Shown: in pieces, positions 20,069 to 27,924 of the stretch | Numbering within the stretch: the stretch's first letter is position 1 | How the letters are laid out: every line of letters starts with the position of its first letter | NCBI RefSeq assembly: GCF_014681765.1 | Contig: NZ_CP061498.1 | Span: 620,001 to 684,000 of the forward strand | Source: Roseicitreum antarcticum | GTDB taxonomy: Bacteria; Pseudomonadota; Alphaproteobacteria; Rhodobacterales; Rhodobacteraceae | Direction of reading: 5' to 3' | Length of the DNA stretch: 64,000 bases | Position numbers and translations under genes: made by a program | The notes under the pieces: generated by a model | Database searches by the model: none | Told to the model about the DNA's origin: nothing | The model's input: only the letters and a program-made list of their open reading frames with translations

Positions 20069-20626
20069 ATGGCCGCATCCGAGCCCCACACCACCCTGCC
20101 GCTGCCGACATTCGACAAGCCCGTGAAGCTGTTGATTGTCGTGGCGCCGTATTATCAGGATATCGCCGACCAGCTTATCGCGGGTGCGCAGGCGACGATC
20201 GAGGCCGTAGGCGGCACGCATGAGCTGATCGAAGTGCCCGGCGCGCTGGAAGTGCCAAGCGCGATTGCGCAGGCGCATCGCATGGCGAATTTCGACGGCT
20301 ATGTGGCGCTCGGCTGCGTGATTCGCGGTGAGACGACGCATTACGATACCGTGTGCAACGACAGTTCGCGCGCGATCTCGCTGTTGGGTCTGCAAGGGGC
20401 CTGCATCGGCAATGGCATCTTGACGGTGGAAACCCACGATCAGGCCGCCGTGCGGGCCGAGGCATCGGGCCAGAACAAGGGCGGCGGTGCGGCAGCGGCG
20501 GCGCTGCATCTGGTGGCGCTGGGTCGGCGCTGGGGTGCGCCAAAGGCGAATATCGGCTTCCGCACTGCGCCCGACGAGATCCAGCTGGCCGGTGATATGG
20601 GCCACGATACGGGGCGGGGCGCATGA
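20069..20626 (+). CDS. ribH: 6,7-dimethyl-8-ribityllumazine synthase
   Basis: 185 residues. It condenses the ribB product with 5-amino-6-ribitylaminouracil in the penultimate riboflavin step, usually as a pentamer or icosahedral 60-mer. Visible substrate-binding motifs: VPGALEVPSAI, ALGCVIRGETTHYDTVC (catalytic His in HYD), and IGNGILTVETHDQA. A longer C-terminal tail (residues 160-185) extends past the core. It starts three bases after the ribB stop, with AAAGGA inside ribB, and overlaps nusB by four bases, so ribB-ribH-nusB form an operon. Confidence 0.97.
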   Translation: MAASEPHTTLPLPTFDKPVKLLIVVAPYYQDIADQLIAGAQATIEAVGGTHELIEVPGALEVPSAIAQAHRMANFDGYVALGCVIRGETTHYDTVCNDSSRAISLLGLQGACIGNGILTVETHDQAAVRAEASGQNKGGGAAAAALHLVALGRRWGAPKANIGFRTAPDEIQLAGDMGHDTGRGA

Positions 20627-21156
20627 CCGACACCCCGCGCAAGGGCATGATGCCCGCATTGGACCAGATCCTGCCCGATGCGGTGGCAGGCAAAACGCCC
20701 AAGCCCGACCGCCGCGCCCTGACGGCGGCTGCGCGCTTCTATGCCGTGCAGGCCTTGTTTCAGATGGAAGTGTCCGGCCAGACCATCGAGGCCGTGCGCC
20801 GCGAATTTGAAGCGCATCGCATCGGTGTCGAGACCGAGGCCGAGGCCTGGGTTGATGCCGATATCGGCAAGTTCCGCGCCCTGATCGAGGGTGCCGTGGA
20901 CAATCAGGCCGCCGTGGACCAGTTGACCGACCGGGGGCTGGTGGCGAAATGGCCCATCGACCGCATCGACCCTACGCTGCGCGCGCTGTTCCGCGCCGCC
21001 GGGGCCGAAATGTTGGCAGGCAAGACCCCGCCGCGCGTGATCATCACCGAATTCGTCCGCATCGCCGAGGCATTCTTTCCCGAAGGCCGCGAGCCGAAAT
21101 TCGTGAACGCCGTGCTGGACCATATGGCGCATGACGCCAAACCAGGCGGGTTCTGA
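20623..21156 (+). CDS. nusB: Transcription antitermination factor NusB
   Basis: 177 residues; the NusB core begins about residue 30 (RRALTAAARFYAVQALFQME) after an N-terminal extension usual in this order. Further motifs are IDPTLRALFRAAGAEML and TEFVRIAEAFFPEGREPKFVNAVLD. NusB binds boxA RNA with NusE/S10 for rRNA antitermination. Its ATG overlaps the ribH stop (ATGA). The ribH-nusB pairing is widely conserved. A perfect palindromic terminator follows 45 bases after the stop. Confidence 0.96.
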   Translation: MTDTPRKGMMPALDQILPDAVAGKTPKPDRRALTAAARFYAVQALFQMEVSGQTIEAVRREFEAHRIGVETEAEAWVDADIGKFRALIEGAVDNQAAVDQLTDRGLVAKWPIDRIDPTLRALFRAAGAEMLAGKTPPRVIITEFVRIAEAFFPEGREPKFVNAVLDHMAHDAKPGGF

Positions 21157-21200
21157 CGAGGGCCTTTCGCCGGCGATAGCCCACGGCAACGATCATCATT

Positions 21201-21230
21201 AAAAAGACCGGCCGCGCGGCCGGTCTTTTT
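21201..21230. terminator. Bidirectional terminator between nusB and the aminotransferase gene
   Basis: A 30-base perfect palindrome: AAAAAGACCGGCCGC followed directly by its reverse complement, giving a long GC stem with A5/T5 flanks. It can stop the nusB operon from the left and the convergent aminotransferase gene from the right. Confidence 0.93.
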
Positions 21231-21278
21231 AGTTTGCACGGATCGTCATGGCTGATCGTCCCCGATGGGGTGCGATGG

Positions 21279-22673
21279 TTATCCCGCGACCAGCAACCCC
21301 TCATCTTGCGCGATCTTGTAGGTCTCATCCAGCGCCTTGCGGGCGCGTGCGACCACAAGGTCCAGATCGGCGGGCGTGATGACCAGAGGCGGCGAGATGA
21401 TCATGCGGTCGCCGACGTGGCGCATTACCAGATTGTTGGCAAAGCAGCGTTCGCGGCAGATGTAGCCCACGGTGCCCTTTTCGGCGGCGAAGGGCGCGCG
21501 CGCGGCCTTGTCCGGCGTCATGGCAAGCGATGCCATCAGGCCGTGGCTGACCGCTTCGCCCACCAGCGGGTGATCTTCCAGCGATTTCCAGATCTTTGCC
21601 AGATAGGGCGCGGTCGTGTCCTTCACGCGGGTCACGATGCCTTCCTCATCCAGAATGCGCAGGTTTTCCAGCGCGACGGCGGCGGCGACCGGGTGGCCGG
21701 AATAGGTGTAGCCGTGGTTGAATTCGTCGCTGCCGATGACCTGCGCGATCTCATCGCAGACCACCGACCCGCCGATGGGCTGATAGCCCGAAGACAGGCC
21801 CTTGGCGATTGTCATGATATGCGGGTGGATGCCGACCGATGTGCTGCCAAACCATTCGCCGGTACGCCCGAAACCACAGATCACCTCATCCGCGATCAGA
21901 AGGATATCATGCGCGTCGCAGATCCGCTTGATCTCGGGCCAGTAGCTGGCGGGAGGGATGATGACGCCACCCGCGCCCTGAATGGGTTCGGCGATGAAGG
22001 CGGCGACGTTGTCCTCACCCAGCTTTGCGATCATTTCTTCCAGTTGGCGGGCGCGGGCGATGCCGAATTCCTCGGGCGCGGTATCGCCGCCCTCACCATA
22101 CCAATAGGGCTGGTCGATATGTACGATATCGGCAATCGGCAGCCCGCCCTGCGCATGCATCCCCGCCATGCCGCCCAGCGAGGCACTGCCCATGGACGAC
22201 CCATGGTAGCCATTCTTGCGGCTGATGATCGTGCGCTTCGAAGGTTTGCCCTTCAGCGCCCAGTAATGACGCACCATGCGGATGTTTGTGTCATTCGCCT
22301 CTGACCCGCTGGAGGCGAAAAACACATGGTTCAGGTCGCCCGGCGCCAGATCGGCGATGCGTTTGGCAAGGGTCAGCGCGGGCACCGTCGTGGTCTGAAA
22401 GAAGGTGTTGTAGAACGGCAGTTCCATCATCTGGCGTGCGGCGGCATCGGCCAGTTCCTTGCGGCCATAGCCGATGTTGACGCACCAAAGGCCCGCCATG
22501 GCGTCCAGCAGCTCGATCCCGTCCGAATCGGTCAGCCGCACGCCCTCGGCCCGGGTGATGACCCGCGCGCCCTTGCGGCCCAGCGCCGTGTTGGCGGTGA
22601 AAGGGTGCATATGATGTGCCGCATCAATCGCTTGCAGCTCTGCGGTGGGCAGGTGGTTGGTCATCTGGTTCAT
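21279..22673 (-). CDS. Class-III omega-aminotransferase (putrescine/beta-alanine-pyruvate type)
   Basis: 464 residues. PLP enzyme of fold type I: SSGSEANDTNIRMVRHYW, NGYHGSSMGSASLGGM, the Asp of LLIADEVICGFGRTG, the PLP-lysine in MTIAKGLSSGYQPIGG, and GYTYSGHPVAAA. It resembles SpuC-like and taurine/beta-alanine:pyruvate transaminases, which move terminal amino groups of polyamines or omega-amino acids to pyruvate; exact substrate not determinable. ATG 22673 has GGAGA six bases upstream. Two palindromic operator-like sites lie upstream and the GntR gene is 160 bases further, same strand, so inducer-dependent control by that regulator is likely. Confidence 0.9.
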   Translation of the reverse strand: MNQMTNHLPTAELQAIDAAHHMHPFTANTALGRKGARVITRAEGVRLTDSDGIELLDAMAGLWCVNIGYGRKELADAAARQMMELPFYNTFFQTTTVPALTLAKRIADLAPGDLNHVFFASSGSEANDTNIRMVRHYWALKGKPSKRTIISRKNGYHGSSMGSASLGGMAGMHAQGGLPIADIVHIDQPYWYGEGGDTAPEEFGIARARQLEEMIAKLGEDNVAAFIAEPIQGAGGVIIPPASYWPEIKRICDAHDILLIADEVICGFGRTGEWFGSTSVGIHPHIMTIAKGLSSGYQPIGGSVVCDEIAQVIGSDEFNHGYTYSGHPVAAAVALENLRILDEEGIVTRVKDTTAPYLAKIWKSLEDHPLVGEAVSHGLMASLAMTPDKAARAPFAAEKGTVGYICRERCFANNLVMRHVGDRMIISPPLVITPADLDLVVARARKALDETYKIAQDEGLLVAG

Positions 22674-22762
22674 GGCGTTCTCCGATATGTCGCGGGCGGG
22701 CAGGGGCCTTGGCCGGGGCCGGGGGGAAGGGCGTCCTGCGCCGGTTTTACGTGCTGCCCCTA

Positions 22763-22807
22763 GAATATGATCAAATTCCGCGGCGTCAACCGGATTTGAT
22801 CAAATTC
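22763..22807. promoter_or_regulatory. Pair of GAATTTGATCAAATTC-type operators upstream of the aminotransferase gene
   Basis: Two near-palindromes, GAATATGATCAAATTC (22763-22778) and GGATTTGATCAAATTC (22792-22807), each differ from a perfect 16-base palindrome at one position. They are 29 bases apart and lie 90-134 bases upstream of the aminotransferase start, just after the GntR gene. Their AT-rich symmetry stands out in this GC-rich DNA and suits a dimeric GntR/FCD regulator. Confidence 0.65.
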
Positions 22808-22832
22808 ATTGCGGCTGGCTTGGGGCTGCCGG

Positions 22833-23492
22833 TCAGGCCGCGTCGAATGCCCCGGCGTCCAGCCCTGCCGCGATCTGCGCCACGCCCTGCGCGATGTCGG
22901 CCCGGATCGCCCCCACCACGGCAGCGCTGTCACCCGCCCCCATGCCCGCCAGCGCATGTTTGTGGTTGTCAGGCAGGGTGATTTGCCCCGGCGCGGTGCA
23001 GACCACGCGCAGTGACGGCCCAAAGCGCAGCCAGAGCGACCGGGTGATGTCCAGCAGCACCCCCGATCCCGCATGGGCATAGAGCGTGAAATGAAACTGG
23101 TGGTTGGCGCGCAGGTAGCCCGCCACATCGCCCTGCGCGATGGCGGTATCAATTGCCGCGTCGATGGTGCGCAGGGCCTCGGTATCGTGCGCCGTCAGCG
23201 CGTCCATCGCCATGACGGTCAGCCGCGCCTCGATCGCGTCGCGGGCAAAGCCCAGATCTTTCAACAAGGCGGGCGTCAGGCGCGGCACGCTGACGCGGCG
23301 GTTGCCCTGAAGCGCCAGCGCGCCCTCGGCGATAAGGCGGCGGATCGCCTCGCGCACCGGGGTCATGCCAAGGCCAAGCCGCGCGACCAGCCCTTCGATG
23401 GTGACAGCCTGTCCGGGCACCAGATCGCCGAACAGTACCATGTCGCGCAGACGCGTATAGGCGATCTGATGGGCGGGTCTGGTGTCGGGCAT
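22833..23492 (-). CDS. GntR-family (FCD/FadR subfamily) transcriptional regulator
   Basis: 219 residues from ATG 23492. The N-terminal winged helix (residues about 8-75) shows IAYTRLRDMVLFGDLVPGQ and RLGLGMTPVREAIRRLIAEG, the classic GntR recognition helix. Residues 85-215 form the all-helical FCD ligand domain with Asp/His metal ligands (ANHQFHFTLYAHAG, NHKHAL). It lies directly upstream of the aminotransferase gene and two TTTGATCAAA palindromes, so it probably represses or activates that gene in response to an organic acid or amine. Ligand unknown. Confidence 0.9.
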   Translation of the reverse strand: MPDTRPAHQIAYTRLRDMVLFGDLVPGQAVTIEGLVARLGLGMTPVREAIRRLIAEGALALQGNRRVSVPRLTPALLKDLGFARDAIEARLTVMAMDALTAHDTEALRTIDAAIDTAIAQGDVAGYLRANHQFHFTLYAHAGSGVLLDITRSLWLRFGPSLRVVCTAPGQITLPDNHKHALAGMGAGDSAAVVGAIRADIAQGVAQIAAGLDAGAFDAA

Positions 23493-23899
23493 CGGCGGTC
23501 TTTCATGTGTCGTGGAATATGACAGGCTTACGGCAGGCAGGGGGCCGGGTGCAAGCCGGGGGACATGGGCGGGCGAATGGCCCACAGCGCGCACGGCACA
23601 GGACAACGGCACAGGACATGGGCACAGGACATGGGCATATCATGATCGGCGTTGACCGCTTTCATGCCGGACCAGCAGCGGGGCCGGACGCGTCACACGG
23701 CGGATTGGCAGGCATCACCGCCCCCTGAATATCGCATTTCCGCCACTGCATTTCCGCCACCGCCGCTTTGCCCGCCCATGCCGCAGCCGCCAAGCTTGCC
23801 GCCCGCGACGGGCCACGCATGTGGCCCCCCGTGAAGGAACAGCCCGCCCCGGCAGGGGCGGGCTTCCGCTGTTTCAAAGCCAGGGCATGCCGTGCGCCG
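23493..23899. other. 407-base gap with tandem repeats and a hairpin; no gene recognised
   Basis: It holds three copies of a 13-base unit GGCACAGGACATG (23595, 23608, 23621; the first ends AAC) and two of a 14-base unit GCATTTCCGCCAC(T/C) (23734, 23748). A hairpin AGCCCGCCCC-GGCA-GGGGCGGGCT (23841-23864) lies 36 bases past the gcdH stop and is a likely terminator for it, though without a T-run. No convincing frame is seen on either strand. Confidence 0.6.
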
Positions 23900-25123
23900 T
23901 CAGAAAAATGCCTGCAACCCGGTCTGGGCGCGGCCGAGGATCAGCGCGTGCACGTCATGGGTACCTTCATAGGTGTTCACGGTTTCCAGGTTCACCATAT
24001 GGCGCATCACCTGGTATTCCTCGGAAATCCCGTTGCCGCCGTGCATGTCGCGGGCCACCCGCGCGATTTCCAGCGCCTTCCCGCAATTGTTGCGTTTGAT
24101 CAGGCTGATCATCTCGGGCGCGGCGCGGGCATCGTCCATCAGGCGGCCCACCTGGAGTGCAGCTTGCAGGCCCAGCGCGATCTCGGTCTGCATGTCGGCC
24201 AGTTTCTTCTGGAACAATTGGGTCTGTGCCAGCGGTTTGTTGAACTGCTTGCGGTCCAGCCCGTATTGCCGCGCGCCGTGCCAGCAGAATTCCGCAGCCC
24301 CCATCACACCCCAGGCGATGCCATAGCGCGCGCGGTTGAGGCAGCCGAACGGCCCTTTGAGCCCTTCGACACCCGGCAGCAGCGCGTCCTCGCCGACGTC
24401 CACGCCGTCCATCACGATCTCACCGGTGGTCGAGGCGCGCAGGCTCAGTTTTCCGCCGATCTTTGGCGCGCTCAGGCCCTTCATGCCCTTTTCCAGCACG
24501 AAGCCCCGGATCTTGCCGCCATGTGCCTCGGATTTCGCCCAGACCACGAAGACATCGGCAAACGGGCTGTTCGAGATCCACATCTTCGACCCGGTCAGCC
24601 GGTAGCCGGTGGCGGTTTTCTCGGCCCGGGTCTTCATCGCGGCGGGGTCGGACCCGGCATCGGGTTCGGTCAACCCGAAACAGCCGATCAGTGTGCCCGC
24701 GCTGAGGCCCGGCAGGTATTTCTGGCGCTGTTCCTCCGAGCCATAGGCATAGATCGGATAGATCACCAACGAGGCTTGCACCGACATCATGGAGCGGTAG
24801 CCGCTGTCCACGCGCTCGATCTCGCGCGCGATCAGGCCGTATGTGACGTAGGATGCCTCCAGCCCGCCGTATTCTTCCGGCAAGGTGGCGCCCAGCAGCC
24901 CCGCCTCTCCCATCAGGGGAAAGAGGTCGGGCGCGCTGACTTCTTCGCGGTACGCATCGATGACACGCGGTTGCAGGACCGATTGCGCGAAACTGGCGGC
25001 AGCGTCGCGGAGCATCCGTTCATCCTCGGTCAACTGGTCTTCCAGCCGCAGCGGATCGTCCCAGGTGAAGCGGCCCAGATCGGGGGCGTCTTTGGCTTTC
25101 AGTTTCGGGGCATCAAGGGCCAT
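23900..25123 (-). CDS. gcdH: Glutaryl-CoA dehydrogenase
   Basis: 407 residues from ATG 25123, preceded by GGAGG (the frame stays open 100 codons upstream, but the sequence there is not family-like). Acyl-CoA dehydrogenase fold with [37 protein letters not shown], and [17 protein letters not shown]. The ending [20 protein letters not shown], with catalytic Glu386, identifies the glutaryl-CoA subgroup, which oxidises and decarboxylates glutaryl-CoA to crotonyl-CoA in lysine/tryptophan degradation. It is divergent from an MBL-fold hydrolase. Confidence 0.93.
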   Translation of the reverse strand: MALDAPKLKAKDAPDLGRFTWDDPLRLEDQLTEDERMLRDAAASFAQSVLQPRVIDAYREEVSAPDLFPLMGEAGLLGATLPEEYGGLEASYVTYGLIAREIERVDSGYRSMMSVQASLVIYPIYAYGSEEQRQKYLPGLSAGTLIGCFGLTEPDAGSDPAAMKTRAEKTATGYRLTGSKMWISNSPFADVFVVWAKSEAHGGKIRGFVLEKGMKGLSAPKIGGKLSLRASTTGEIVMDGVDVGEDALLPGVEGLKGPFGCLNRARYGIAWGVMGAAEFCWHGARQYGLDRKQFNKPLAQTQLFQKKLADMQTEIALGLQAALQVGRLMDDARAAPEMISLIKRNNCGKALEIARVARDMHGGNGISEEYQVMRHMVNLETVNTYEGTHDVHALILGRAQTGLQAFF

Positions 25124-25480
25124 GGGGCACCTCCGTTCAGGGGTAAGAAGGGACTGGCATCGGTCAGTTGTCGTCAAGATGTAGCATGTGCATTGCAGGT
25201 GCAAAAGACTTTTGCCTATGGACGGCGGCCGCCCAGCGCGGCGGCGTGTCGCAGTGTGTGGCGGTGGCTGGCTGGGTATCGTTGTCGATATCGGGCCGAT
25301 TTGTGCGGTCCGCGCGGCGCCGTTCCCGCCCGATCCGCCCCAGCGTGGCGGACGATAGAACGTGAAGAAAAGTAAAATAATCATCTGCGTTCCCCTTGTC
25401 TTGGCGATCGGCCGTCCTACCACCAGAGGTGGACGGGGTGTGACGCGCGTGCCACCCCCGCAGACGCAGGAGGAATTGGT
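25124..25480. promoter_or_regulatory. 357-base divergent promoter region of gcdH and the MBL hydrolase
   Basis: No gene seen. A perfect inverted repeat TTGCA-GG-TGCAA (25193-25204) lies 70 bases upstream of the gcdH start in a locally AT-richer patch; it is a candidate operator. On the right, GCAGGAGGAATT provides the MBL gene's ribosome-binding site. Confidence 0.5.
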
Positions 25481-26311
25481 ATGGCACTAAGGGCAACCCG
25501 ATTGTTGGGCGATGCGGAGGTGACACTGCTGACGGATGGGTCGTATACATTTGGCCCCGATCTGTTTCCCACGACAGATGAAGCCGGTATCCGGGCCTTG
25601 CTGGCCACGGCGGGCGAGCATGACATCAAGACGAATTTCAACGCCGTGCTGCTGCGGCTGGGCGGCAAGCTGGTGCTGGCCGATGCAGGGCCGCGCGATC
25701 TGTTTGGCCCGGCCTGTGGCAAGCTGCCCGACGCGCTGGAAGAGGTTGGGGTGACGCCCGATCAGATCGACACGGTTTTTGCCACCCACATGCATCCCGA
25801 CCACGTTGCGGGCATGCTGACGGTCGATGGCGCACCGGCTTTTCCGAATGCAGAACTGGTGGTGACCGCCGAAGAACACGCGTTTTGGTCTGACGACCGC
25901 TTTGGCGGTGCCAGCGTACGGATGCAGGACTGGGCGCGTCTGGCGCAGCAGGTGTTTGCAGCCTATGGCGACCGCCTGCGTCTGATCGGGGCCGAGGATG
26001 CGATTGCTCCCGGCCTGACTGCCCTGCCGCTGCCCGGCCATACGCCGGGTCACAGCGGCTGGCGGCTGGAATCCGACGGGGTGCAATTGTTGCACGCGGG
26101 TGACATCGTGCATGCGCCGGTGTTGCAGGTCCGCGATCCGTCGATCGGGATCGCTTTCGACATCGACATGGACGCCGCCCGCGTAACGCGCGAGCGGTTG
26201 CTCGACGAACTTGCCACCGATAATTTGCTGTTCACTGGCGGGCATTTTCTGCATCCGGCCTTTCATCGGGTAGAGCGGTTTGCTAATGGCTACCGGCTGA
26301 AGCGTCCCTGA
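25481..26311 (+). CDS. MBL-fold metallo-hydrolase
   Basis: 276 residues. The metallo-beta-lactamase metal site is complete: T-H103-M-H105-P-D107-H108, His in [11 protein letters not shown], Asp in [11 protein letters not shown] and a late His in [13 protein letters not shown]. The N-terminal part (residues 12-65) and spacing resemble quorum-quenching lactonase-like/AidC-type periplasmic or cytoplasmic hydrolases, but no signal peptide is seen and substrate is uncertain. A strong AGGAGG site precedes ATG 25481. It is followed by a 9-bp hairpin. Confidence 0.88.
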   Translation: MALRATRLLGDAEVTLLTDGSYTFGPDLFPTTDEAGIRALLATAGEHDIKTNFNAVLLRLGGKLVLADAGPRDLFGPACGKLPDALEEVGVTPDQIDTVFATHMHPDHVAGMLTVDGAPAFPNAELVVTAEEHAFWSDDRFGGASVRMQDWARLAQQVFAAYGDRLRLIGAEDAIAPGLTALPLPGHTPGHSGWRLESDGVQLLHAGDIVHAPVLQVRDPSIGIAFDIDMDAARVTRERLLDELATDNLLFTGGHFLHPAFHRVERFANGYRLKRP

Positions 26312-26360
26312 GGGTTGCGGCGCGCAGGTCTGCGCACCGGGCAGGCCGGGGATGTCCTCA

Positions 26361-26383
26361 GGCGCCACCCCGAAGGTGGCGCC
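26361..26383 (+). terminator. Hairpin after the MBL hydrolase gene
   Basis: A 9-bp perfect stem GGCGCCACC/GGTGGCGCC with a 5-base loop lies 50 bases past the MBL stop. No T-run follows, so it is a weak terminator or RNA-stabilising structure. Confidence 0.5.
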
Positions 26384-26414
26384 CGTGTCCCGTCGTGTCT
26401 GAAAGGCCCCATCC

Positions 26415-27674
26415 ATGACCCCCAGCGCCCGGCTTCAGGCCGCCATCGAGACTCTGGACCAGATCATTGGTGGCGCCCCGGCGGAAAAGGCGCTGACCGC
26501 CTGGGCGCGCGGCAGCCGCTTTGCCGGGTCGGGCGACCGTGCCGCCGTGCGCGACCATGTGTTTGACGTGCTGCGCATGTGGCGGTCCTGTGCAGCGCAT
26601 GGCGGGATCGCGGCTGATGCCGCGCCGGTGCAGATGCCCGGCGTTGCCGAGACGGAGATGCGCAGCATCACAACGACCGAGACGCCCCCTGGCGGCACGC
26701 TCAGCGGTCGCGCCCTGATCCTTGGCCTGCTGCGTCAGAGCGGCGATGACGTTGATGCCCTGTTCAACGGGCAGGGCCATGGGCCCGCGACTTTGACGAT
26801 GGCCGAGCGTGGGGTGCTGGCGCAGGCCCCCGACATTGCGCCGCTGGTGGCGCTTGATTGCCCCGACTGGCTTGCCCCGACGTTGCGTGCGGATCTGGGC
26901 GAGGATTTCTCGCCGGTGATGGAGGCGCTGCGCAGCCGCGCGCCGGTCTTCATCCGGGTCAATACGGCACGCGCCGCGGCGGCGGATGTGCGCGCGGAGC
27001 TTGCCCAGCAGGGCATCACGGCTCAGCCGCATCCCTTGTCGCCAACTGCGCTGCATGTCACGGATGGCGCGCGCCGGCTGCGCGCCAGTGCCGCCCTTGC
27101 CGATGGCCGCATCGAGATGCAAGACGCTGCCTCGCAGGCAGTGGTAGACATGATCGAAGGGCTGCAAGGTGCGCGGGTGCTCGATTTCTGCGCGGGCGGC
27201 GGTGGCAAGGCGCTGGCGCTGGCGGCAAAGGGCGCGCAGGTTTTTGCCCATGACGCGAACCCCGCACGCATGGCCGACCTGCCCGCCCGCGCCGCCCGTG
27301 CCGGGGTCAGCGTGCCGGTTCTGAGCACCGCCGATCTGCCGCAGGCCGGGCCTTTCGATGTGATCGTGGCCGATGTACCATGCTCGGGGTCGGGCAGTTG
27401 GCGGCGCGCGCCGACAGCTAAATGGGCGCTGACACCCGAGCGGCTGGCCGAACTGGTGGAGATACAAGCGGGCATCCTGGACCAGATTGCCGCGCTGGCG
27501 GGGCCAAAGACCCGGCTGGTCTATATCACCTGCACGCTGCTGGCATGCGAGAATGCCGACCAGATCGCAGCCTTCCTGGCGCGCAATCCCGGCTGGCGGC
27601 CCGGCGCCACCCGCCGTCTGACCCCCTGCGACGGCGGCGACGGGTTCTTTACCGCGCAGGTGCACCGCGCGTGA
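26415..27674 (+). CDS. RsmB-like RNA (cytosine-5)-methyltransferase
   Basis: 419 residues. The C-terminal half is a class-I SAM methyltransferase of the RsmB/NOL1/NOP2 family: SAM loop VLDFCAGGGGKALALAA, motif IV DVPCSGSGSWRRAP and motif VI YITCTLLACEN, giving both conserved cysteines (in PCSG and TCTL). The N-terminal 140 residues are helical and NusB-like only in a loose sense. In E. coli RsmB modifies C967 of 16S rRNA; for this shorter alphaproteobacterial type the exact target is not certain. AAAGG precedes ATG 26415. It is the last gene before the cckA promoter. Confidence 0.9.
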   Translation: MTPSARLQAAIETLDQIIGGAPAEKALTAWARGSRFAGSGDRAAVRDHVFDVLRMWRSCAAHGGIAADAAPVQMPGVAETEMRSITTTETPPGGTLSGRALILGLLRQSGDDVDALFNGQGHGPATLTMAERGVLAQAPDIAPLVALDCPDWLAPTLRADLGEDFSPVMEALRSRAPVFIRVNTARAAAADVRAELAQQGITAQPHPLSPTALHVTDGARRLRASAALADGRIEMQDAASQAVVDMIEGLQGARVLDFCAGGGGKALALAAKGAQVFAHDANPARMADLPARAARAGVSVPVLSTADLPQAGPFDVIVADVPCSGSGSWRRAPTAKWALTPERLAELVEIQAGILDQIAALAGPKTRLVYITCTLLACENADQIAAFLARNPGWRPGATRRLTPCDGGDGFFTAQVHRA

Positions 27675-27843
27675 AAATGGACCCTGTGCGGGGGCGCTGC
27701 GTTTTGCGGTGTGGCTGAAAGCGGGTTTTGCACCGCGATGCCCGGGATCGCCGCCCGCGCGCTATTTTCTTGCAAGAACCGCAAGCTATCATCTGAGTTG
27801 CAGCGCAGGTCCGTTGTCCTGAAAGCGTCGTTTCGCCGCCACG

Positions 27844-27859
27844 TTAAGGGGGCGTTAAC
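27844..27859. promoter_or_regulatory. CtrA-binding site upstream of cckA
   Basis: TTAA-GGGGGCG-TTAAC fits the CtrA consensus TTAA-N7-TTAAC exactly. It lies 66 bases upstream of the cckA start. In DNA this GC-rich the full pattern is expected well under once in 64 kb by chance. Confidence 0.75.
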
Positions 27860-27924
27860 CTTTTTGACGGACACCGGAACCGGGGGGCAGTCTGCGCGGT
27901 GGCGGTGGGCCGCGCTGTTAGGGG

